From contig VZRR01014165.1 in the NCBI GenBank assembly GCA_013398015.1, forward strand, positions 3,395,132 to 3,459,131: DNA of 64,000 nucleotides, given 5' to 3'. The notes beneath the pieces were generated by a model. The model saw only the letters and a program-made list of their open reading frames with translations. It made no database searches and was not told where the DNA came from. The DNA comes from Oreocharis arfaki. Taxonomy: Eukaryota > Chordata > Aves > Passeriformes > Paramythiidae. Shown in pieces: positions 50,748 through 60,636 of this stretch. Both the position numbers and the translations under genes were made by a program. Within the stretch, counting starts at the first letter, position 1. Each line of letters starts with the position of its first letter.

Positions 50748-51098
50748 CAGGGGGACCTTATCACTCCCTACAACTGCCTGACAGGAGAGCATAGTGAGGT
50801 GGGGGTCGGCCTCTTCTCTGAAGCAACCAGCAATAAGACAAGAGGGAATGGCCTCAAACTGCAAGAGGAGAGGTTTAAATCAGATATTAGGAAAAATTTC
50901 TTCAAAAAAGGATTGTCAAGCATTGGAACAGGCTGCCCAAGAGAATGTTTCAGTCACCATTCCCGTAGGTACTAAAAGACATGTACATGTGGTGCTTAGG
51001 GACAAAGCTTAGTGGTGGAATTGGCAGTGTTAGGTTAATAGTCAGACTCGATGATCTTAATGGGTTTTTCAAACCTGAAGTATTCTATGATTCTCTGA
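50748..51098 (+). mobile_element. CR1 LINE 3' end, right half, split by an LTR
   Basis: Continues the CR1 interrupted at 50401: GACCTTATCACTCCC, AACTGCCTGACAGGAG, GTGAGGTGGGGGTCGGCCTC, TCAGATATTAGGAAAAATTTC, GGTTAATAGTCAGACTCG, and the terminal TATTCTATGATTCTCTGA. Removing the LTR and one CAGGGG copy restores a contiguous CR1. Confidence 0.95.
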
Positions 51099-54000
51099 AA
51101 GCCTTCTTCTGATTTCCTGCTTAAATAATCATTGATAATTTATACTGATTTGTTTGTCTGTAGACCTTTGCTTTAAACAGGATCCTTTTCCACCTTCATA
51201 TCTCTAATGTATTTGTGGCAAGTAATTATACCCCTTTAGCCTTGACTGAAAGCTTGTCACTCCTCTGATACTCTGATAGCACTTCTTTGTTCTTCTTCCT
51301 CTTTGAAATTTTTCTTCAATGTGGGTGCCAGATTGGGACAGATTGTGAGCTTTCACCAAGGCTTTAACCCTATCCCCCTGCGTAAACAGATCTGGAACAA
51401 GAGCACTGTATTTGGAGTCTCACCCAACTTCACCAGCTTGCTGGTAATTGCCTTTGAGGGAATAAAACAAATGCAAACATTTCAAACTATAATTAGTAGG
51501 AAGTTCTCAACTAGCGAAGTATTATTTTCACACTTTGCTTTTATGTGAGGCATCAAAGTATTTTATGATAAGTAATTAGGACTGAGATCTTAAAAAATGT
51601 GGCAGAATAAACAGCATCGTTCCCTGTTTCAGTTCATTCTTTTATTGTGCTTTTGTATGATGAAGCAGAATAGGGTGTAATTGTCCGCAAGTAGTTATTC
51701 ATGAAGAAACTATCCTATTTCTTCATGCTCCAAGCTAAATGATGCTGAGGAAGTTGCTGCTTTCTACTTGAATATTTCCTGAAACCATTGCTGATTCTGT
51801 GCAGTTCTGGTGCATTTGTTGAAGGACTTATAGAAGTTTTAGCACTTGTACCCTACTGATAACTGATCAGTACAAAAAAAGGTAACAAGTACAAGTCCAT
51901 TTCTTTGCTATTGACTATGCTACAATGGCTATGCTATGTTAGGTGGCCCCAGACTGTAAAACCTGCCTCTTCTTAATAATGCTCCTGGGCAGCTTTTACC
52001 ACAGTCTTTATTTGAACTGGTAAAGTGGTACAGGCTGCAGGATCAAATGAGGCGATAAAGGAGGAAAAAATTAGTGTGTGTGTGTTTCAGCAGGTTACTC
52101 CAGCTACTTTGATCATCTGCAGCGCACTGGGGCTGGCATGTCGGGCACTGTGACACCAGACTTCATTTTGTTCCCAACAAAGCACTGGGACACTGTCCTG
52201 AGCTGGGTCTGCAGTCTGTTCTCCATAGCAGGTACTTTGGAATGAAACTCTCAAGGCCCAGTGCTGAGTGTGAAACTCCTCAGACCCACATCCCTGCTTT
52301 CAGGATATACATTCAACATCACATCATAATTTACACAAAACCTTTCTCCTATTCATGCCATCTCCTTTCTGCATTGAGCATCCCACTGAGTTGGAAAATC
52401 CCTGTTTGTTTTCCTTCCAATTATTCCGAGCAATGTGGAACAGTTCTGGCAGGTGGGCTTACGCAAATACATTTGCTCCCGCGTCAGAAGAACGGATGAT
52501 TGTACTACTTTTTTGGGGACGTGGGACATGCTTCTGTGCCTTCATGGAGGCAGAATTGAAACCAGATGCTCTTGCCCCATGCTTTTACCACTGAAATATG
52601 TGGAGAAATGAGGAAGTGAGAGATGAAGACAGATATTATCTCTAAAGCAAACACTGCTTTCTATGGGAACACACCTTTATACCACCTCCCTCCCCAATAT
52701 TATTCATTTTCCCATTTCCTTCCTCTTCAGGATCCCTAAAACTGCTGTGCAAACTGGGAGAGCCCATCCTTTAGCCAGTACACAGACATGTGGTTAGGAT
52801 TTCTTCTTAGGGATCCTGGAATATTTGTGGGCTTGAATCCCACTGGAAAAAAAGAAATATGAAGGCAAGTCTCCCACATCCTGTGGAGTGACTGTGGGAG
52901 AGCCCAGCATCTCCTCCTCAATGGCTGTTCTGTGCCAAGCCCAGAGAGCACCTACAGACATGACCACCACCACCGAGATGTGTGGGAATAAAGTAGTTTG
53001 TGAAATTTGATGGGATTTGATGAGAGCACTATCAAAACTTTAATGGGAAGGGTACTGCCTTTTCCCTTCCAAGAGGAGATCCTCTTATGTCCTCCTGCAT
53101 GGCCAGGAATGACATATCCCTTTTGTAAGATGAAGATTTGTCTACATCAAGTGGACAGTTAATTTATCTCAATCAACTTCCTTTCCAATATCACTTTGTA
53201 CTTAGTACTAGACGATCTTAAAGGTCCCTGCCAACCCAAGCCTTTCTATGATTTAGGGACATTAAATTTTAAGAAGGAGGTTTTTTTTTTGTGTTGACCT
53301 CCAAGTGTCTCATCTTGCTCTTTTCCCATGGGTCTTCATCCAGTACTTCATGTTTCCAGGTCTCCTTTGTTCAATATCCTCTCTAAGGGATCTTTGCCAC
53401 ATCATCTACTACCCTCTGTCCCCTCTTGTGAGCCACAAGCACTGCTGGGCATGTCTGACAGCCTCTGACACATACTCTTTGTTGTGATCTATGTCATGCC
53501 TTTTCTTTTTGTGTCACATCTCCTTGTCCCTGCCCCATCCAAGACTCAGCTCCCACCAAGGCCCCATCACATGTCCACACACCATCAGGAATCTTCAGGC
53601 AGCTTCAGGCACAAACTTAAACACAAAAAAATACCACCACTGAGTTAGGGCAGCTCTGAGCCACAAGCTCCTGGAGTGTACTGGGAAGTCTAATTACATG
53701 CTTGCCCTATTCTTTTATTTCTTTCCTGGGTATAAATTGTTGGCCACTCCTACTTCTGAAATCGGAACATTATTCTCTTGTCTTAGCTGGGTTTACTCAC
53801 TACTGATTTTGCGGCTATTGGTTTCTTGGGCAGCAAGAGTCTGGATATTGAATGAGCATGAAACTGTTCTCCTCTCTGTCACTGTGGATACAGAACTGCA
53901 GGTGCTAGTGTTTAATACTGGGCTGGAAGTATTTTTTTTTTTTTGCCTGAACCACTTTTTCAACCAGTTCAAGAGTCTCAGATCCAGAAATTCCAGCGTG

Positions 54001-57000
54001 GTGGCTGGAGCTCCAGACTCCACTTGATTAACAAAACCATCCCTGTGAAGGACAGGCTCCAGGCAACTGCAGTCTGGTTTCCAAAGAGCAGGGCTTGGGC
54101 TAGCCACACTGCTCTCCCCAGCTGGACATGGCTACTTCAAATCTACAGCAGCTGCCACCCACACAGGCCAGCGTGAGTAGACGGAGCTCTGTCTGACTCA
54201 GCACTGCTCTAATCCTCCTGTGTGAGAAAACTGTCCTGCGGCACAGATGCTGTCAACAGATGATTTGTTTTCAATTGCATATACCTTAGCTCAATCTGAC
54301 CAGTACCAGCAGCAACAGGTTCTCCCTTGGCATCACACCAATTCCACCATCTCTAGGTAGTGCTGAAAGCAGTAGACGTGTAGTAGCAGCTTGGAAGACA
54401 GCCATAAGAAGGTGAAGTTGTACAATTCCTAGCTGCAATGTCCATTGAAAAATTTAAATTTAGGAGAACGATCTTAATAAAAACTTAGGGCTGTGTGTAT
54501 TTCAACATAAAGCCAGGGAGAAGGAAAGGCTGTTCAGTGAAATAAGACAAAGTATTCAACAATTCTGTCAGCATCATTTAATGAAAAATACTATTTCTGC
54601 AATGTTTTAATTTAATCAGGTTATTGTATTGTACGATGTTTTGGTTTGTTTTATTTGGAAAATAAGATTGAAACACTTTTAATGTATAGTTTGACCAGAG
54701 TGACCTTATCCAATATCAAACTCTTCTGACCAAAGTGCTTCACTGCCTCTGCTCCTGGTATGGCTTATAATCACTGGGATAGACTTTCACCTGTCTTTCA
54801 ACTCCATCTCAGAGGTTTCACAGCTCTGCATGTCACCTGTAACTTGGTCATGGACTTTGTCTGGCCTAGGATACTTGAAACTCAGACATCACAAAGAAAT
54901 GTGCTATGACAGTCAAGTTATGCTAGAGAAATCTTTTATATTCAGAAATGTTTCATCATATCTGGCTTAAAGAAATATCCAAAAAGTCACTCTTCTGCAA
55001 AAGAGGCCTTGAGGTGCTGCAATCCTAATGTGTGAAACTCGTACAATACAGAAATAAATCGTGCAAATCCATATAAGGTGATCTCAAGCCTCTTACCAGA
55101 GAAACCTGATCCAAAATATATTGAAGTCCTGAAAAATATATTCACCAATTTCTTTGCGCTTTTTAACAGGCTCTGAGGACTTTAACTATTGACAAGTTGT
55201 GTGGGGTTTTTGGTTTTGGTTTTTTTTTTTGTTTAACCAAACATAGAGAGGTATGAACTGTTCGTCCAGTATTTCCCCCAACACCTTGTTGCTGTTTTCA
55301 GCTCTAAAACAATGCAAGAATGTTCCTAAAGTTTCATTACAGTTAATTTTTCCAAAACAGGGAAAACAAGTTACTTCTATTACCTTAATTTAAGAGGTTT
55401 AAAGTAAACATAAAAGACTTTAATATACTAATTATTTCTGCTGAGATTTCAAACTCAGTTTTATTGTTTTGACCTTTGCCATACCCACTAGACTAGAAAG
55501 AAGCAGAATGGCAATTTGCTGGAAAACTTAAATGACACTCTAATGCATTTTTCCACTGTTTTAAAATACAGTAATTATTTCCTGGTGTATCAACTGCTGT
55601 CTCCCACCCTTTTCTAGAATAGTATTTTAAATAAAAGCCTAAGTTCTAACTAAGGCATTCTCTGGTATTGGTCATATTTTGCCATCCTTTTCTTTACACT
55701 TACATATTTGTTTACATTTCTATTAACCACTTTTATTACTTATTACTTTATTTATTTTTATAAATTACTTATATTAACCACTTTATAGCATGTCAAGAAG
55801 TGAAAAAGAAAATAGAAAGTCCATTTTGTGACAATTTTGGAGGTTGCTTCATTTCCTCCTAACACATATGGAATTTCTGCCTATTTTCACTACTTGCATC
55901 AAAACATCCCTACTCACACTCAGTAGATCGGAGTTTCAGTACAGCATTCTCTTTACATCCCCTAAAGAGTCTGTGCTGTTCTTCGGAAACCTTAGCGCCC
56001 AATACACGCTCAAAATTGATACAACTTAATTAAACATTTGTGTCATGTCCAAAACAACCTTTGGCTGATGAAATAATTTCACCGACAATATCCAAACAAC
56101 AGTTAACACCAGACACTCTGGTTACAAACATTTGTCCACAGGAAAAAAATCTTTCTGGTGAAAGAATGTAACACTTGTTTAACTGCTTTACCAAAATGGA
56201 ATATTTCAGCTGCATAATCTCTCCCAAGGTAAAAACCACAGTATTATTTGAAGTGTAGGTCAGGACAAGAACTTTTTGTGATTCTCTCCATTTTGAAAGA
56301 GAACAAACTAAAATATAAAAGCCAGAATTTTTCTCCACTAATGTTTTACTTTGACCTGCAGGCTTGTTGCTCTTTGACATTTTCAGATTTTTCAAGACTT
56401 TCAACTTTGCAATAAGAATCAACTTCGCAATGAGAACTACTTTCAACACAGCCTTTTTATGTAAACACAGTTTCCTGTTTTGCTTCAAAGCAAAATGGTT
56501 AAAAAAAAATCCTAGCAGCTATGCAGTCTTATCACAACAGGTAGTATATTTGTGATCATCTCTTGCAACACAAGCATTCTGCAGACAATAGGAAAGAGCT
56601 GTGTTCTGCTCAGGAGCCAAGAGTTCATGTTACAGAGCCAGGGCTTTGTCCATGGGAACTTTTGTGGATGTCATTAGTCTTCACACAACCCAAAGAATGA
56701 CATATATTTTAGGAAGAAAGCACTTTTATTAGGCCCAGAGAGACAATTGTATAAATGAGTTATTAGATAAAGCAGATTAGTTTTCATGCAGATGAACTAC
56801 TCTTTGAGTCCAAAGTATAGAGAAAATATGAAAACAATTGTAGCTCATTGCTTTGATTCCATTTGATTACTTTAACCAGTTGGACATTGGAGAGAAAAGT
56901 GTTTTCTATTTTGGAAGCAGAGGGTGATCCTGACCCTATTAAGAGTGTAAGTGGTGACAGAAGTGGATTGATTAGAGGAAACAGTAATTCTCATGAAAGT

Positions 57001-57470
57001 CAGCAAGTCTTGAGAAACAGGGAAACTCAGAAGTCTTTGTCAAATTCATCTGATTTGAAATCTGGTATCTGACAGAGCTGCACATTTTTGTTCCCTAGCC
57101 CATCTTTGGCCTTGCAGTGTCAGGACTCCAAGGTTAGAGATGGAGTAGTTCTTTTGGGAATATAATTTTCCAGCTGGTAACTGGGTGTCGCTGTTCTTTC
57201 CTAATTAGGTAGCCTGTGGTGGACATTTGCTTTCACCCACAGAGCTCCCTAAGAACAGTGAATGCATTGTGCGCTGCCTATGACATTTCAGAATGCTCAC
57301 GTGTACGACCTGTATATTTTGGTGGTTCTGCTAGAGCAGGTGTTTATCATGAGGGCTGTGGCAATATTTGGGAATGATTTTCCTGAGCTATGTGTCTCTA
57401 GCCAGCATAAACTGGTCTGCCAAAACTCACTTTCAGTGATGGAGCTAATGATAATGAGTGTGGTTTGAAG
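51099..57470. other. intergenic DNA, nothing coding recognised
   Basis: About 6.4 kb of AT-rich unique DNA apart from a CR1 scrap at 53208-53255 and T-rich runs (53281-53290, 53931-53944, about 55205-55233). A 152-codon minus-strand frame at 56030-56488 has no recognised domain; a near-tandem 18-bp pair (about 56407-56442) explains its repeated IAKL residues. Considered a chance frame. Confidence 0.45.
53208..53255 (+). mobile_element. CR1 LINE 3' terminal scrap
   Basis: Only the last ~50 bp of a CR1: GACGATCTTAAAGGTCCCTG, CCAACCCAAGCC, TTTCTATGATT. Severe 5' truncation is typical of CR1. Confidence 0.85.
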
Positions 57471-58110
57471 GGAAGGATGGGTGTTTCTAGGAAAAATAAT
57501 TTCAAGGTATGATTTTCTTCCATTTAAAAATGGAAGAAATTTAAAAATATAGAGGACAACTCGTTTAAATTTTCCAGCATACATTTCTTGCATATTGTGG
57601 TATATGATACCCGGTAGGAGATTTTCTCTCTGTATTGTAGTAAGTTTGGATAAGGTTTAGGTGGCTTCTTCAAACATGCGATCCTAATGGAGTGTCACTG
57701 TCGGATGAGCTTTGTGAGGGCGTGTCATGAGTGCTTTCCTCAGAGCAAATGAGGTGATGTCTGTGGGCTGTATCAGTTTTTCTAGTGTGTTTTGGATAGC
57801 TGATGGTTTGTGGAAGGAGGTGTGTTGGTCTGTGGATTTTCTGCATATGGTATTTTGATGGTTGCTATTTTTCATGGTGAGCTTGGTGTCTAGAAAGTTG
57901 ATGCTGATTTAAGTTTTCCAGAGAGTTTGATGGGCAATTCTGGTTGCTGAATGTGTGGTAGAAATCAATGAGGGAATCTAAGTTTTCAGTACAGATGTCA
58001 TTTATGTACCCCTAGTGTACCCTAGGAACCCATGCTGGTTTAGTGGGAAGGTTCATGTTTTACGTGGGGTGACTCCTGAAGAGCCTGATATCCTGGCGCT
58101 TGGATACAAG
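57471..58110 (-). mobile_element. decayed Penelope-like retroelement, reverse transcriptase 3' part
   Basis: Three segments on the minus strand match, in order, the conserved end of Penelope-type reverse transcriptases. YINDI (57994-58008) stands where the catalytic YIDDI box lies. INFLDTKLT (57876-57902) is followed about 10 residues later by CRKSTDQHTSFH, the family's NFLDT...YRKPTD.H signature. NLLQYREK (57623-57646) is the thumb-region LLQYKEK motif. Each lies in a different frame and stops occur between them, so the gene is dead. The second catalytic aspartate position reads N-D instead of D-D. A GIY-YIG endonuclease domain, expected further downstream (lower coordinates), was not recognisable. 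Upstream limits, perhaps to 58500, are unclear. Confidence 0.65.
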
Positions 58111-59939
58111 TACCTGCATGCTTGCAGTTGCATCTGAAATTTTTTGAGGGTGAAACTGCTGTGGATGAACACGAAACAGATGGGCTTGACTATACAATGT
58201 CAAGAGACTGGCACATATAAGACATCAGTTAGCAGTCACTTAGGCATAGGCTCAGGGGTAATGCCTCCCTGGTGCAGCATATGATAGCAATACTAAAGGT
58301 GGAGCCAGTAGAGAAGATAGTTAATGAAGCAGTGATCCTGGAGGAAGCATGTTTGTCTGGACAAAGCTGTTTTCATATGTAACAAAGTATTTAAAGATGG
58401 TGTCTGCAGATCCTCATAGCTCTTCACTGAAAGTCTCCTTCCGTTTCCTCCTGCAAGAATGTAGAAGAGCACCTTAAGGTGGCAAGAGTTGACATAATTT
58501 TTTTCCATCTTCATTAGGAAGAAATTTGAACTCTAGGATGAAAAAAGCAGAGGTCTTTCTTGAGTTCCTTCTCACAGGAAAGCATAAAAAATCATCTGCT
58601 AGCATCACAGATACTATCCTAACTTCTCCTTTATCAATTGTTTAATAATTACTTGGTGACTGGATTTTAAAAACTATGTAGACCCTTAAAAAACCCCATT
58701 CTTACCTTCAAAAAAAATTATTTCTGAAAGAATTGTTTTTGTAGACCAATAAAAAATCTATTTAGGAGGGTGCAGCTCACTATAATATGACATTATTTTC
58801 ATGATTATTTTACAGGTGATGGTGACCATATTGTCTGGTTTGTTTTTTTTTTCCTTTTTTCCAGAAAAGTTGAGACACAGTTACAGGAACACTTCCTCCA
58901 ATTGGGCTACAGACCACAATGCTCCCAACATTTCCGAGAATAAATGTAAGTATTCAGAAAGAAGAGATAGCTATTCAAGGTTGGACTATTCTTCCCAATG
59001 ACTTTGTGGTGGGTGATGCTCCGATGCAGGTCCTCTCATCATCATTTCTCAGATGTTGTCTTGCTGGTGAAGGAATTGCCATTGCACTATTTGGGTTCAG
59101 TGTTAAATATCAGTTTCTTTTGATAGCAATTTGTTGCATAGTGGTTTGGTTTCGGTTTCCTTTAATTTCTTGGAGCACATAATTATGTCTGGTTCCGTCA
59201 ACCTCTCTGGGAGGTAAAATTTTCTCAGTTTCTTAGATTAGGCAGATCGAAATAGGACATTGCGTCATGTATTTGAGTTGAAATTCAGACTTTTTTCTAC
59301 AGACAAGACGACCTACACAATGGATCTGTGTCATTCTTCCATGTTCTTCAAAGCCTGAGCCGGACTTCAACTCACTTTTGTATCTGGACCATTTCCCCAT
59401 TGAATTTTGCAGTGCCGCAGATCGAATACACCTGCACTGCCATGGCAACAGGCACTTTCATAGAAATTAAGAGAGTGTTGTCCACAAAGCGAACTTGCCA
59501 GATAGATAAGCTCCGTCTGCCAAAGAGATGGTGAATCCCAAAGCGTGGGTAAACTGATGAGTGAATGTCCAGATGGAGAAAAGACTACATGGAGGCAGGA
59601 AGGACTATAACCAGACAAACTTTAAATGGGCAATATCAAGGGGAGACTTGGCCTAAACGTGACCCCTAAAGGACCACGAGAAAGAAAATGCCTACAAACT
59701 GCAGGCTGGCTTTATGAAGAAGAGGTTTTGGTATTGAATGCAAGCTGAGACATAGGGAACACCAGAAGATATTCCTAACCAAGGGTTCATAAATGTGTCT
59801 GTAGCAGTCTGGGAGATGAGGAGGCTCTGAGCTGGTTTCACTGGCAGCCAGGTGCCAGCACACCTCTGTCATTTCTTTAACCCATTCTTTTAACACGATT
59901 GTGAACTGCGTTGCCTCTTTGGACCCTGCAAGTCAACAG
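58111..59939. other. intergenic DNA just upstream of the TNFSF11 CpG island
   Basis: No gene recognised. The first few hundred bases may be unrecognisable 5' parts of the Penelope-like element. T runs lie at 58842-58860. 59300-59560 retains some CpGs (ACGACC, GCCGGAC, CAGATCGAATAC) but nothing that I can name. Confidence 0.4.
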
Positions 59940-60345
59940 CACTCGCGCTCATTTTCGCCTGGCTTGATTGAGGAGCGAGTGAGACAGGGAGGGGCTGACG
60001 GCCTTTGGTCCCCTAAGGGCTTGAACCCACCAAAGGAGCCGGGGACGTGCACCCGAGGTGCACGCTGATTTCATATACCGGGAATTTAGGGGAAGGGGAC
60101 CCTCCAGACGCAACCAGGGGTTCAGGGAAGCCTCGGCTGACAGGGCCGCCTGGGTGGAGCGCAAACCTGAGTGGGGCAAGGGTGAGGAGGGCGCAAGGGT
60201 GAGGAGAGGGCAGGAGGCGGCGGAGGAGGGGCTGCTCGCACGGTGCTCACCCACGGTGGCGCGGAGGCGCAGCGTTCCGCTGCGCGGGGCGGAGCAGCGC
60301 CGACCGCGATTCCCGGGCGACCTGCCCAGCGGCGGGGGCTGGGGC

Positions 60346-60507
60346 NNNNNNNNNNNNNNNNNNNNNNNNNNNNNNNNNNNNNNNNNNNNNNNNNNNNNNN
60401 NNNNNNNNNNNNNNNNNNNNNNNNNNNNNNNNNNNNNNNNNNNNNNNNNNNNNNNNNNNNNNNNNNNNNNNNNNNNNNNNNNNNNNNNNNNNNNNNNNNN
60501 NNNNNNN
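60346..60507. other. TNFSF11: assembly gap (162 N) over the TNFSF11 start codon
   Basis: 162 undetermined bases in the middle of the GC-rich exon 1. By comparison with mammalian RANKL, about 32 residues (~96 nt) including the initiator methionine should lie here, leaving roughly 66 nt for 5' UTR if the gap length is real. GC-rich dropouts of this kind are common in bird assemblies. Confidence 0.98.
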
Positions 60508-60630
60508 CCCCCGCCGCCCGCGCACCCGCACCCGCCCCCCGCATCCCGCTCCCTCCTCGCCGCCCTCGTCCTCCTGGGGCTGGGGCAGGTGGTCTGCAGC
60601 GTCGCCCTCTTCCTCTACTTCCGAGCTCAG
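60508..60630 (+). CDS. TNFSF11: TNFSF11 (RANKL) exon 1, 5'-partial coding part
   Basis: Encodes part of TNF superfamily member 11, a type II membrane cytokine. It binds RANK (TNFRSF11A) on osteoclast precursors and OPG, driving osteoclast formation, lymph-node and mammary development. The 41 readable codons start with the proline/histidine-rich end of the cytoplasmic tail (PPPPAHPHPPPASRS). The signal-anchor helix follows (about codons 16-38), with the diagnostic LGLGQVVCSVALF core and the FRAQ exon end. The readable part is the same length as the corresponding mammalian stretch, without indels. The exon ends in phase 0 after CAG, immediately before GTAAGC, matching the known first splice junction. 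The start codon is lost in the gap. The extracellular stalk and TNF-homology trimerisation domain lie in later exons beyond the window. Upstream DNA is gene-free, so distal enhancers would be on the left. Identification is very secure; the missing N-terminus is an assembly fault, not a mutation. Confidence 0.96.
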
Positions 60631-60636
60631 GTAAGC
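60631..60636 (+). other. TNFSF11: TNFSF11 intron 1 splice donor
   Basis: CAG|GTAAGC, a near-perfect U1 donor, directly follows the FRAQ codons. It fixes the exon 1 end at 60630 and the plus-strand orientation of the gene. Confidence 0.93.

Noticed and set aside
56030..56488. 152-codon minus-strand open frame
   Set aside because: No recognisable domain, low complexity lysine/leucine start caused by a near-tandem 18-bp repeat, AT-rich surroundings and no splice or promoter context. Frames of this size are expected by chance in six frames of 64 kb.
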